Origin: Betaproteobacteria bacterium
Lineage (GTDB): Bacteria > Pseudomonadota > Gammaproteobacteria > Burkholderiales > SG8-41
Reading direction: 5' to 3'
DNA: 26,440 bases
NCBI GenBank assembly: GCA_028292065.1
Contig: JAQGNC010000648.1
Span: 1-26,440 of the forward strand
Both the position numbers and the translations under genes were made by a program. The notes beneath the pieces are model-generated. The model had not been told where the DNA came from and did no database searches. It saw nothing but the letters and a program-made list of their open reading frames with translations. Below are positions 6,468 through 14,153 of the stretch, piece by piece; position 1 is the stretch's first letter, and every line of letters begins with the position of its first letter.

Positions 6468-7541
6468 TCAGCCGACTCCGTCTTTCTCATAAGTAGACAG
6501 ATCCATCGGCACCGTCGGGCCGCCAATGGCGTGCCACGCAGTGATTCCACCGACGACCGCTCGAGCATCGTAGCCGCGTTGTCGCAGCTCGGTGACGGTC
6601 TTGCCGCTCACCTGGAATCCGCAGATGCAATACACCGCGATCGGCCGGCTCCGCGGCAGATCGGCGACCCAGCGCGGCAGCGCCGCGGGCGCGTGCATCG
6701 TGGCCCCTGCCAGCATGTCCGTGCGTCGTCGCAAGTCTCTGGGCAAGCAAACATCGAGAAGCAACGGCCGCCGAGCCTCGTCGGCCTCGAGCGCCGCCTT
6801 CAGTTCCTCGACCGACATCCGCGCCTCTTCCTGCGCCGGCGCACCATACGGAACGAAGAGCTTGTCATCCGCGGCCTCGCCGATCGCCAAGCGATACCGC
6901 GCGGCGACCCGCTCCCAGTTCAGGTTTGCCATCACCTGATCCACGTACGCGGCTGCGTCCCCGCCGAAATCAGCGGAGTACGCATGCTCATACATGTCGA
7001 TCACGAGGATCGGGGTAGCGGCGGGCAGGCCGTGCGCATCGTCTACTGCCGAATGGTTGACCAAACGGCCCAAGCGCTGCGACCACGCGAGCATCACCCA
7101 ACCCGAGCCGTCGGCGAGTGCCTTGCCCATCGCGGCAAAGTTGGCGCGCCACGCGGCAACGCTGCCGAAGTCACGCTCCAGCGCCTGCGCGAGCTCCGCG
7201 GGCGGCTCTTCATTCCCGGTCGGTGGATTGTCACCGTATCCGCCGAGCGATTCGAAATAAATCTCGTGCAGCATGACTGACGTTGCGGTGGTCAGTTCTT
7301 CCCGCTTTAAATCGGCGTTTGCGAATGCCGACGCGTGCGTTCCGTCTACGCTCGCTAGTCGGGCTCGAATTGCATTCAGCCGCCGCAGTGCTCTTCCGTA
7401 GTGATCCACGTAATGCCGCACGACGAGCTGCTCCGATAGACCGTTCAACCATTGCGGCTTGAGCAGGAACGGCCGAACCGTAACGGCACCGGGGGCCGTG
7501 AAATCCTGTGAGGATTGGGAAACTTGCTGTTGCACGTCCAT
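6468..7541 (-). CDS. Fe/Mn superoxide dismutase-rhodanese fusion
   Basis: A 357-residue two-domain protein. Residues about 22-215 are an iron/manganese superoxide dismutase, which converts superoxide to hydrogen peroxide and oxygen. The four metal ligands align as H43 (VRHYVDH), H92 (VMLHEIYF), D182 and H186 (VIDMYEHAY); Tyr replaces the usual Trp in the DVWEHAY motif. Residues about 240-342 are a rhodanese domain with the active-site Cys at about 305 (AVYCICGFQVSG) and a second Cys two residues on. There is no signal peptide, so it is probably cytoplasmic. AGGAGAG six bases before the ATG at 7541 supports the start. It has its own sigma70-like promoter (7627-7655), so it can be expressed apart from the upstream operon. 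The fusion suggests superoxide defence coupled to sulfane-sulfur handling, which is inference. Confidence 0.93.
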   Translation of the reverse strand: MDVQQQVSQSSQDFTAPGAVTVRPFLLKPQWLNGLSEQLVVRHYVDHYGRALRRLNAIRARLASVDGTHASAFANADLKREELTTATSVMLHEIYFESLGGYGDNPPTGNEEPPAELAQALERDFGSVAAWRANFAAMGKALADGSGWVMLAWSQRLGRLVNHSAVDDAHGLPAATPILVIDMYEHAYSADFGGDAAAYVDQVMANLNWERVAARYRLAIGEAADDKLFVPYGAPAQEEARMSVEELKAALEADEARRPLLLDVCLPRDLRRRTDMLAGATMHAPAALPRWVADLPRSRPIAVYCICGFQVSGKTVTELRQRGYDARAVVGGITAWHAIGGPTVPMDLSTYEKDGVG

Positions 7542-7596
7542 AGCGCGCTCTCCTATGCATAACGACGAGCGCAGAGGCTTGGACGTTGTCGTCTAA

Positions 7597-7618
7597 CGGG
7601 GTGTCTGCATTAACCCCG
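7597..7618 (-). promoter_or_regulatory. leader hairpin of the dismutase-rhodanese mRNA
   Basis: CGGGGT and ACCCCG pair across a 10-base loop, about 55 bases upstream of the start codon and just downstream of the predicted promoter. It would sit close to the 5' end of the transcript. No known riboswitch class is recognised. Confidence 0.4.
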
Positions 7619-7626
7619 ACGTCGAA

Positions 7627-7655
7627 AATCTAGGCCCGTCTGCGTCCGCTGTCAA
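7627..7655 (-). promoter_or_regulatory. sigma70-type promoter for the dismutase-rhodanese gene
   Basis: On the minus strand a perfect -35 TTGACA (7650-7655) is followed after exactly 17 bases by a -10 TAGATT (7627-7632, 4 of 6 matches). Initiation near 7620 would give an untranslated leader of roughly 80 bases. Confidence 0.7.
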
Positions 7656-7720
7656 TCGACGCCCGGGTCGCGCGAAGGCTGGCATTGCGTGATCATCGCG
7701 TGTTATGGCGAGTTGTGCAG

Positions 7721-8773
7721 CTAGCTTCGTCCCGCCCGCAACCGCCCGCTCTCCACCGCGGCACGCGCGATCGGAACGATCGCCGATTCCGGGAACGGCG
7801 AGACGCTGCTCGCGTTGATCTCGCAGAGCACGTAGGTGTCCGCGCCGGACGCTGTCTTGGGCCCCAGCAGAAAATCGCAGTCCCACAGTAGAGGCAAGCC
7901 GGCGGTCGCGATGCCGAAGCGCTGCTGCAGCGCCGGCACCCATTGTTCTTCGAGCTGCTGCTTGAGTAACTGGTAGCCCGGCAGTGTCGGCGGGTGATAC
8001 GTGCGCTTGGTCGTGCGGGGCGCCGCCTCGACCGGTTCGCCCGGCGGCGGCGGGTACAGCGCATTGATCGTTTGCAGTCCGAATCCTTCCACGCGGCCGT
8101 GCACGAGATAGCAGCGGACCATGCCCTCCGTCAAGCGCGTCTGATATTCCTGGTCGAGCATTCCGCCGCCGCGCTCGAAGTACGGCTCGCAGCGCCGGCA
8201 AAAGCCATCCACGGTCATGCGCTCTTCGGCGGCTCCTCGCTCGGCATGCCGGACGCGCACGATGGTTTCGCCTTTGTCCTCGAGCTCGACCTTCCAGACG
8301 CCGCTGCCGCCATTGCCGCGGAGCTGCTTGAGCACGCGGGCGCCGTTGGCCAGCCGCGCCCGCAGCTCGTCCCGCATCTGCGCCACGCTCCGGTACAGGT
8401 GGGTGTCCGAGCCCCATCCGAGGTCGCGAGTCGTGTAGAGCACCTCCTTCGTCGCGAGCTTTGCGATCACGTCCGGATGACCGCTCACGAAGACTCCCGC
8501 GGCGGCGACTTCGCGCAGGATAGCGTCGAGCAACGACCGATCGCGTCCATCCTGTAAAGGATTGACCCAGACGAGCACACCGTCGGCGCCCATGAGCTGC
8601 CGACGCACGTCATCGGCGAATGCTTCGTCGTAAACCGCTCTTTCGGCCTGCACACCGAGATCTGATAGCGCGCGAAACAGCGGCAGGAATCGGCTCTCTT
8701 CCGGAGCGGACCTGCGTCTGGCCTCGCGATCCCCGCGATCAAGAATCGCGATTCGGAGCGGAGAACTCGTCAT
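7721..8773 (-). CDS. ATP-grasp protein, Cj0069-like
   Basis: A 350-residue protein with the ATP-grasp fold, resembling the Cj0069 family of uncharacterised proteins. Seen: an N-terminal alpha/beta domain (1-105, ending VFVSGHPDVIAKLATKE), the ATP-binding glycine loop at 147-162 (VLKQLRGNGGSGVWKV), and the C-terminal metal-binding signature at 314-328 (YVLCEINASSVSPFP, with E318 and N320). ATP-grasp enzymes join a carboxylate to an amine or thiol through an acyl-phosphate; the substrate here is unknown. AGGAG before the ATG at 8773 supports the start. The gene follows the APH-like gene by 55 bases, and a 17-codon ORF in that gap overlaps its start by ATGA. The company of ABC exporter and APH-fold genes suggests biosynthesis, tailoring or resistance, which is inference. 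Confidence 0.88.
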   Translation of the reverse strand: MTSSPLRIAILDRGDREARRRSAPEESRFLPLFRALSDLGVQAERAVYDEAFADDVRRQLMGADGVLVWVNPLQDGRDRSLLDAILREVAAAGVFVSGHPDVIAKLATKEVLYTTRDLGWGSDTHLYRSVAQMRDELRARLANGARVLKQLRGNGGSGVWKVELEDKGETIVRVRHAERGAAEERMTVDGFCRRCEPYFERGGGMLDQEYQTRLTEGMVRCYLVHGRVEGFGLQTINALYPPPPGEPVEAAPRTTKRTYHPPTLPGYQLLKQQLEEQWVPALQQRFGIATAGLPLLWDCDFLLGPKTASGADTYVLCEINASSVSPFPESAIVPIARAAVESGRLRAGRS

Positions 8774-8823
8774 GGTGAGACTCCTGTCATGTGTCGGATG
8801 AACCGGTTTGAATCTCCTGTCAT
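8770..8823 (-). CDS. putative 17-codon leader or micro-ORF
   Basis: A 17-residue ORF (MTGDSNRFIRHMTGVSP) fills the gap between the APH-like and ATP-grasp genes. It starts five bases after the APH stop, and its TGA overlaps the ATP-grasp ATG. The 10-mer ATGACAGGAG occurs twice, at the ORF start and again internally, where it supplies the ribosome binding site for ATP-grasp. It could be a translational-coupling leader or a duplicated ribosome binding site. A precursor peptide for the ATP-grasp enzyme is possible but unproven. No strong ribosome binding site precedes it. Confidence 0.3.
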   Translation of the reverse strand: MTGDSNRFIRHMTGVSP

Positions 8824-8828
8824 TTTGA

Positions 8829-9764
8829 TCACAACTCGCTCAAGCACTGTCGTAAATCTGTTGTCACTTCGTCCGTGCGGTCCGCGGAAAAAGCCAGGAG
8901 GACGGCGGAGGCGGCGACCGTCACGGCTTTCCACGTCGACATGAAGTCGTCGCTTACAGGCGCGTCGGCGGTATAGCCAGCCAGCACGGCCGCGCGTTCG
9001 TTGGGCCGGCGCCAGCGCCACAGATCCAAAGCAGGGTGACTGATGTAAGCGTCGCCAAAATCAATTAGGCCCTCGAAGCGTCCGGTGCTCGGGTCAACAA
9101 AGGTGTGAGGCGGGCCGGGATTGGAGTGCAAAGCCACGAACTCTTCCGATTTGGGCAGCGCCGCCAATGCGCGTTCTCGCACAGTCTCAAACGGAATGTC
9201 CAGCGGCCACGCCCGCCCAGTCTTTTCAAGGCGCCTGCTGACCACGTCGAAATATTCGGACAGCCGCCTCTTGAAGTCGGCCGGCGTGCGATCTGTGGGG
9301 AAATGAGCGCTGTCGTGAAACGGTTGCTGCGGGATAGCGTGGAGGCGGCGCAGTAACTGTCCGACGCTGAAGATGACCTCGTGTCGCGCGTCGGGCGTCA
9401 GAGCGGCCTGGGCGTAAGGCACCCCCGGCATGCGCGTCTGGACGTTGTATTCCAACAAGTTGGTCTCGCGGTCATAGCCGAGGACGCGCGGCACGGGCAG
9501 CTCGGGCGCGGCCGCCGCCAGCTGGTTGAGAAAAAAAACTTCGCGGGCGAGGCTGGTGCCGACGCGCACCTGCTGTGGCCGCTGTACTTTGAGCACGATT
9601 GCCTCATCTACGATGTAGGTCCGCGCCTCGCCCCCCGATTCATCAACGCGCGTCATCGCTTTCGCGGTTGGCACGAAACGGCGCACGCAGCGAAGCACCT
9701 CGGCCTCCGTCAGAACCGGGTCCGGCGCATGGGGCTGCAGGTAGCACTCTTTGAGCATGCTCAT
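8829..9764 (-). CDS. aminoglycoside phosphotransferase-like protein, catalytic Asp missing
   Basis: A 311-residue protein of the APH/choline-kinase fold. The N-lobe has the ATP-binding Lys in IVLKVQ (K59) and the helix Glu in LAREVFFLN (E75). In the C-lobe, the Brenner loop, normally HxD followed four residues later by Asn, reads LHSNPGPPHTFVD (H213, N215, H220): the catalytic Asp is Asn and the Mg-binding Asn is His. The following IDFGDAYISHPALDLW (D235) is normal. It may therefore bind nucleotide yet be inactive or act unusually; an antibiotic-resistance role should not be assumed. TAAGGAC before the ATG at 9764 supports the start. Only 10 bases separate it from the upstream ABC exporter gene, indicating co-transcription. 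Confidence 0.88.
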   Translation of the reverse strand: MSMLKECYLQPHAPDPVLTEAEVLRCVRRFVPTAKAMTRVDESGGEARTYIVDEAIVLKVQRPQQVRVGTSLAREVFFLNQLAAAAPELPVPRVLGYDRETNLLEYNVQTRMPGVPYAQAALTPDARHEVIFSVGQLLRRLHAIPQQPFHDSAHFPTDRTPADFKRRLSEYFDVVSRRLEKTGRAWPLDIPFETVRERALAALPKSEEFVALHSNPGPPHTFVDPSTGRFEGLIDFGDAYISHPALDLWRWRRPNERAAVLAGYTADAPVSDDFMSTWKAVTVAASAVLLAFSADRTDEVTTDLRQCLSEL

Positions 9765-9774
9765 GTAAACGTCC

Positions 9775-11568
9775 TTAGGCTTGCGCCTGCCAATCCCAGC
9801 CCGCCGCCTCTAAGTCGAGCAGCGCAGCAAAGCGCCCGCCGCGTGCAACGAGCTCCGCCGGTGCGCCATCCTCAACAATACGGCCGCGGTCGATGACGAG
9901 GACGCGATGCGCCTCTCTGGCCGTCGCCAGTCGGTGTGCGACCGTCAATACCGCCGCGCCACGATTCAGCGCGGTCGAGCGCAACGCGTCATGTAGTGCC
10001 GCCTCAGTCGCGCTGTCGACGAATGATGTGGCTTCGTCGAACAACAGAACAGAGGGTTGCGAGACCAAGGCTCGGGTGAGTGCTAGCAACTGCTCCTGGC
10101 CGGCGGACAATTGCAGCCCCGGACCTCCGCCTGCGCCTCGCAACACTGTGTCATAGCCCTTAGGCAGGCAGCGGATGAACGCGTCGGCACCCGTCGTCTC
10201 GGCAGACTCGAATACAGCCCGCGCCGCGATCGTCGAATCCTTAAGCGTCAGATTTTCCATGACGGTGCCGCTGAAGAGGTGCGAGGCCTGAGGCACGATT
10301 CCGAAGACGCGCCGTTTCTCGCCCTCGGACAACGCGCGGGGGTTGCGTCCGGCAATGCGAACTGTGCCGCGGCAAGGTTCATAAAGGCCCGCGAGCAGAT
10401 GCAGAATGCTCGTCTTTCCGGCTCCCGTGCGGCCCACCAGTGCCACGTGCTCACCGGGGGTCACAGTGAAGGTAATGCCGTGCAGAATCGGTGCTCCAAG
10501 GGCATACCCGAATACGACATCCTCACAGCGGATGCCATCGTCCCGCTTTGATCCCGGCGCGGCTGAGCGCGGCTCATCTGCGGGGAGCGACAGCACTTCA
10601 AAGATGCGTTCGGCGCCCGATAGTGCGCCCTGCACGGTGTGCCATTCATCTCCTAAGGCTGTGACCGGCGTGAAAAAGCGCTGCAGCAGCAGCGCGAACG
10701 CGGTCAGCGTACCGATCGAAATGTCGAATGCCGCGAACGCCTCGCGTGTACCGGCCCACAATAGAAACGCGATTGCGCTGTAGGTCATGAGCGCCGTGAG
10801 GGGCGGGTAGAGGGACGCGTAGACCGTAGAGCGGTTGCCCACGTGCACCACCCGCTGGAGCACCTGTCGGAAACGGGCGACGAACGTGGCCTCGCGCTTG
10901 AAGGCCTGGATGACCTCGACGCCCCGCAGCGTTTCCTGGAGGTGCGTGTTCATTTCAGCCACGGCTTTTCGGCCTTCCCGCTCCGCGTCGCGGATACGCA
11001 CCTGAAAGTAGCGCGTGAGAACGACGAGCGGCGGTAGCGAGACTGCGGCCGCAAGCGACAGCACCGGGCTCAAGATAATCATCGCCGCGGCAATCGTGAT
11101 TAAGCGGAAAAGATTTGATATTAACGTCGCGACGCCGCGAGTGAACAGGGTGTCGAGCGTCTCGACATCGGCGGTGCAACGGCTGATTGCGTCGCCTAGC
11201 GGTGTTTTGTCGAAGTAGGCCGCGGGGAGACGCTGTAGGTGATCGAACAATCGCACGCGCAGGTCGCACAGCACGCGCTGCGCCACGGTTGCCGCAAGAT
11301 ATCCCGAGCCGAACGAGAGCCCCTGGCCGAACGTTATTGCGCCGAGGTAGAGAAAAGCGAGCGTGAGCAAACCGTCCGTTTTCCCGGCCACCAGGTGATC
11401 GTCAACGATCCGCCTTATAAGCAGGGGAGGGAGCAGCTCGATAAGGGCGCCAGCCAGCACGAGGAGCGCGATCACGAAAAGCATATGCTTCCACGGCCGG
11501 ATTAACCCGCCGAGTTGATTGCCGAAGCGTGAGCGCGGTGCTGAGGCACCTGCCGCAGCGAGGGTCAT
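9775..11568 (-). CDS. ABC exporter half-transporter, canonical ATPase
   Basis: A 597-residue type IV ABC exporter half. The membrane domain occupies about residues 25-325 with six predicted helices, the nucleotide-binding domain about 345-580. Walker A is GRTGAGKT (379-386), the signature is LSAGQ (487-491, Ala replacing Gly), Walker B is LLFDE with the catalytic Glu512, and the switch His is H545 (AHRL). Its ATG overlaps the stop of the upstream ABC gene (ATGA), so the two are translationally coupled. With the degenerate partner upstream this fits a heterodimeric exporter in the general manner of TM287/288 or MdlAB. The substrate cannot be read from sequence; the downstream APH-like and ATP-grasp genes are the best hint. 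The 15 extra codons upstream of the chosen start look like readthrough of the previous gene. Confidence 0.93.
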   Translation of the reverse strand: MTLAAAGASAPRSRFGNQLGGLIRPWKHMLFVIALLVLAGALIELLPPLLIRRIVDDHLVAGKTDGLLTLAFLYLGAITFGQGLSFGSGYLAATVAQRVLCDLRVRLFDHLQRLPAAYFDKTPLGDAISRCTADVETLDTLFTRGVATLISNLFRLITIAAAMIILSPVLSLAAAVSLPPLVVLTRYFQVRIRDAEREGRKAVAEMNTHLQETLRGVEVIQAFKREATFVARFRQVLQRVVHVGNRSTVYASLYPPLTALMTYSAIAFLLWAGTREAFAAFDISIGTLTAFALLLQRFFTPVTALGDEWHTVQGALSGAERIFEVLSLPADEPRSAAPGSKRDDGIRCEDVVFGYALGAPILHGITFTVTPGEHVALVGRTGAGKTSILHLLAGLYEPCRGTVRIAGRNPRALSEGEKRRVFGIVPQASHLFSGTVMENLTLKDSTIAARAVFESAETTGADAFIRCLPKGYDTVLRGAGGGPGLQLSAGQEQLLALTRALVSQPSVLLFDEATSFVDSATEAALHDALRSTALNRGAAVLTVAHRLATAREAHRVLVIDRGRIVEDGAPAELVARGGRFAALLDLEAAGWDWQAQA

Positions 11569-13409
11569 GTTCCCGCCTGCTCGACGACGCGGTCCGTGCG
11601 CGCCTGTGCGCAATAGATACGTGCGTAAAGGCCCTGCCGCGCCACGAGCTCATGATGGGTGCCGTGTTCTTCGATCCTGCCGTTTTCCAGGACGATGACG
11701 CGATCGGCCCGCGGGAACGCGGCCAAGCGCTGCGAGCAAAGCACGATCGTTAGACGTTCGTGCAGCGGTCGTTGCGACCCGAACGCGTCGCGAAGCGCTT
11801 CTACGATGCGCGCCTCCGTCTCGACGTCAACAGCAGAGAAGGGATCGTCCAGCACGAGCAGGCCAGGAGGGCGCGGCGCATAAGCCGCGATTGCACGCGC
11901 AAGGCCTAGGCGCTGCCGCTGGCCGCCAGAAATGCGCACACCAAGCTCGCCGATCTGTGTGTCGAGTCCGGCCGGGAACTGGGCGACGTCTGCGTCTAGG
12001 GCCGCGACACGCACTGCTCGCGCGGCGAATGCGGAGCAAGCGGCCGGCGCCGAGAGGAGGACGTTGTCGCGGATCGAACCGGAGAAAAGATGCGGGTCTT
12101 GTGGCAGGTAACCGATTACTCCCGGCGCGTAATTGACTGCCGAGCCGTCGGCCGCCCTCAGACACACCTGCCCCGATTCGACCGGGTAGGTGCCGATGAG
12201 CGCGCGCGCGAAAGCGCTCTTCCCTGATCCAACCGCACCCGTCACGGCGACGATGCTTCCCGGCGCGATCTCAAATGAGAGATCCACCAAGGCGGGACGC
12301 GTGGCACCCGGGTAGCTGAACGTGACGTTATTCAGCCAAGCGCCTATAGGTCCTGAGTGATTCCGCATGATGGCGGTCGGGCGCTGATTAACTCCAGCTA
12401 CATGCTCCGACTTGAAGGATGAGAACCTCGGCTCATGCGCAACGGCGAGAGCCGGCGCCAACATCGATTCGAGCCGGACGTACGCGGCGCCCCCGCTCTG
12501 AATTGAATTGACCATCTGCGGGATTCGAAAACCGCGCTCTGCAAAGCGGACGAATAGCGTGAGATAGGCAACGAACGCACCGACGCTCATCGCGCCGTCG
12601 ACGACGCGTTGCCCACCGTGCGAGATAACCACCACGATGCCGGACATCATCAGCGTGCTGTAAACCACGGGCAGGCTCAGGCGCAGCCGCGAGGCGCTCA
12701 GATTGCGCTCCGCGAATTCGCGCGAGGAGTTGTCAATGACGCCGGTGACGGCGGAACGCCGTCCGAAGAAACGCACCACTCGAAAGCCCGCAAGCAGCTC
12801 CTGGATGCTTGCAGTCAGCGCGGCATTCGCTTGCCGCGCACGCGTGGTTCGCTCTGAGACCCACCGCCCCGACGCGTGAGCAATGATCATCGCGATCGGC
12901 ACGGGCGCCAGCGCAACAGCGGAAAGGTGCGGATCAATGACGAACATGGCTACGACGAACGAAAGCGAGAAGAGAATCGTGTCCCACGTCTCGATAGTGA
13001 ATTCCCGCAGGCCGACGCCTAACACCTCCACGTCGCCGATGATGCGCGCCAGCTGGTCGCCAACGGACATTCGATGCAGGTCCGCGATCGGCTTCGAAAG
13101 GGCACCGCGTAGTGCATCGGCACGAAGGTTCGCCCGCATGCGGGCGTTCGCGGTGATGAGCCACCAGCGCTTAAGCACGCGGGGCCCCTCTGTCAGTAGC
13201 GTGCCTCCAACCAGCAGCAGCGCAGCAACGGTTACGTCACCTCGCGTCGCTTCGCCACGCTCGAGCGCCAGAGCTTCGTCGATCGCACGCCCGAGAAGGA
13301 TTGCCGGGAGGATCACAGCTGTGTTCATCACGATGCCCGCCAGGGAGCCGAGCACGAGCTCACCTGCGACTTGGCGCAAGTAACCGCGAAGCTTCCAGAG
13401 GTATGTCAT
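11565..13409 (-). CDS. ABC exporter half-transporter, degenerate ATPase site
   Basis: A 614-residue ABC exporter half: membrane domain about residues 15-310, nucleotide-binding domain about 355-595. Walker A is GAVGSGKS (391-398) and the signature ISGGQ (493-497) is perfect. Walker B ends LLVLDD, with Asp522 where the catalytic Glu belongs, and the switch-loop His is Gln560 (CSQRL). Those two changes are the hallmark of the degenerate-site subunit of heterodimeric exporters; the canonical partner is the next gene, overlapping by ATGA. No clear ribosome binding site precedes the ATG at 13409; instead a strong hairpin sits 14 bases upstream. A 166-base gap separates it from the PepSY-like gene, so it may have its own promoter, though I see none. 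Confidence 0.93.
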   Translation of the reverse strand: MTYLWKLRGYLRQVAGELVLGSLAGIVMNTAVILPAILLGRAIDEALALERGEATRGDVTVAALLLVGGTLLTEGPRVLKRWWLITANARMRANLRADALRGALSKPIADLHRMSVGDQLARIIGDVEVLGVGLREFTIETWDTILFSLSFVVAMFVIDPHLSAVALAPVPIAMIIAHASGRWVSERTTRARQANAALTASIQELLAGFRVVRFFGRRSAVTGVIDNSSREFAERNLSASRLRLSLPVVYSTLMMSGIVVVISHGGQRVVDGAMSVGAFVAYLTLFVRFAERGFRIPQMVNSIQSGGAAYVRLESMLAPALAVAHEPRFSSFKSEHVAGVNQRPTAIMRNHSGPIGAWLNNVTFSYPGATRPALVDLSFEIAPGSIVAVTGAVGSGKSAFARALIGTYPVESGQVCLRAADGSAVNYAPGVIGYLPQDPHLFSGSIRDNVLLSAPAACSAFAARAVRVAALDADVAQFPAGLDTQIGELGVRISGGQRQRLGLARAIAAYAPRPPGLLVLDDPFSAVDVETEARIVEALRDAFGSQRPLHERLTIVLCSQRLAAFPRADRVIVLENGRIEEHGTHHELVARQGLYARIYCAQARTDRVVEQAGT

Positions 13410-13422
13410 GACACGGTGTTCG

Positions 13423-13444
13423 CAGCGGGGCTCATGCCCCGCTG
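13423..13444. promoter_or_regulatory. perfect 9-bp hairpin before the ABC operon
   Basis: CAGCGGGGC-tcat-GCCCCGCTG forms a perfect stem with a 4-base loop whose edge lies 14 bases upstream of the first ABC start codon. No T-tract follows on either strand. It could occlude ribosome loading or stop processing from the upstream operon. Nothing else is recognised between 13410 and 13575. Confidence 0.55.
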
Positions 13445-13575
13445 GGCAGTGCGGCTATTTCCGAGGTCGGATAGCGCGTAGTTTCCGGCCGGTAGTGGCT
13501 CATTCGGCCCCCTCCCCAAGAAGCGACCGAACCTTGCGCGCTGTCCGGCGCTGTGTGCCGCAGATGCGCAACAAG

Positions 13576-14106
13576 CTACAGCGGTCGCACGAGCTTCGTG
13601 ACTTTGCCCTTATTCGCGACGAGCACTTCGGCGACGGGCTTGTGATTCTTGATCATCGGTTTCACCGAGAAAACGGTGCCGCCCTGCGCCTTCTGCACGC
13701 GCGCGACCAGGTCGACGAGCGAGGTGCGGCCGAGCGCTACGAGGGCGAGCTGTTCGGCGGATCGCGAGATGTGCTCGACGTCCTTGAAGACTTCTACTTT
13801 GGGCTCCCACTTGTCTTCGGGGCTGCCGCTGAGCTCCTCGAGCACGTTCTGCTCTGCCGGAACGTTGAGTCCTTTCTCAGCGGTGTAAACGGAAAGCGAA
13901 AGCTTGCCGTCTTCCATCTCGAATTTTCCCGAGATCACTGCGCCATGGCGTTTTTCCGCCTGGCGAAAGCCCTCGAGCAGAGTCAGCTTGCTCTTGCTCA
14001 ATGCGTCGACGAGCGGCTTCATGTCGTGCGTGTCCTCTGCTTGCGCGCACGTGAAAGCGATGAACGTGGCGAGCATCACCGCATAACGGATCGGTTTGAA
14101 ATACAT
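13576..14106 (-). CDS. periplasmic PepSY-like domain protein
   Basis: A 176-residue exported protein. Residues 1-23 are a signal peptide ending AQA before Glu24. Residues about 38-80 (SKLTLLEGFRQAEKRHG, then ISGKFEMEDGKLSLSVYT) match the PepSY-type pattern of helix then two strands with an EDGKL turn, and a second related-looking segment follows at about 125-170 (SLVDLVARVQKAQGGTVFSV). PepSY domains are small periplasmic or extracellular modules often found with proteases, sensors or metal-related proteins; the role here is unknown. AGGAG six bases upstream supports the ATG at 14106. It lies 47 bases after the beta-propeller gene in the same direction, probably the third gene of that operon. 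Confidence 0.75.
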   Translation of the reverse strand: MYFKPIRYAVMLATFIAFTCAQAEDTHDMKPLVDALSKSKLTLLEGFRQAEKRHGAVISGKFEMEDGKLSLSVYTAEKGLNVPAEQNVLEELSGSPEDKWEPKVEVFKDVEHISRSAEQLALVALGRTSLVDLVARVQKAQGGTVFSVKPMIKNHKPVAEVLVANKGKVTKLVRPL

Positions 14107-14153
14107 GGAGATCTCCTGGTTGAAAACGAGGCTAACGGCCTCGCGGCGTATGG

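Noticed and set aside
6414..7280. 288-codon plus-strand ORF over the dismutase gene
   Set aside because: Antisense shadow of a gene with clear metal ligands and domains.
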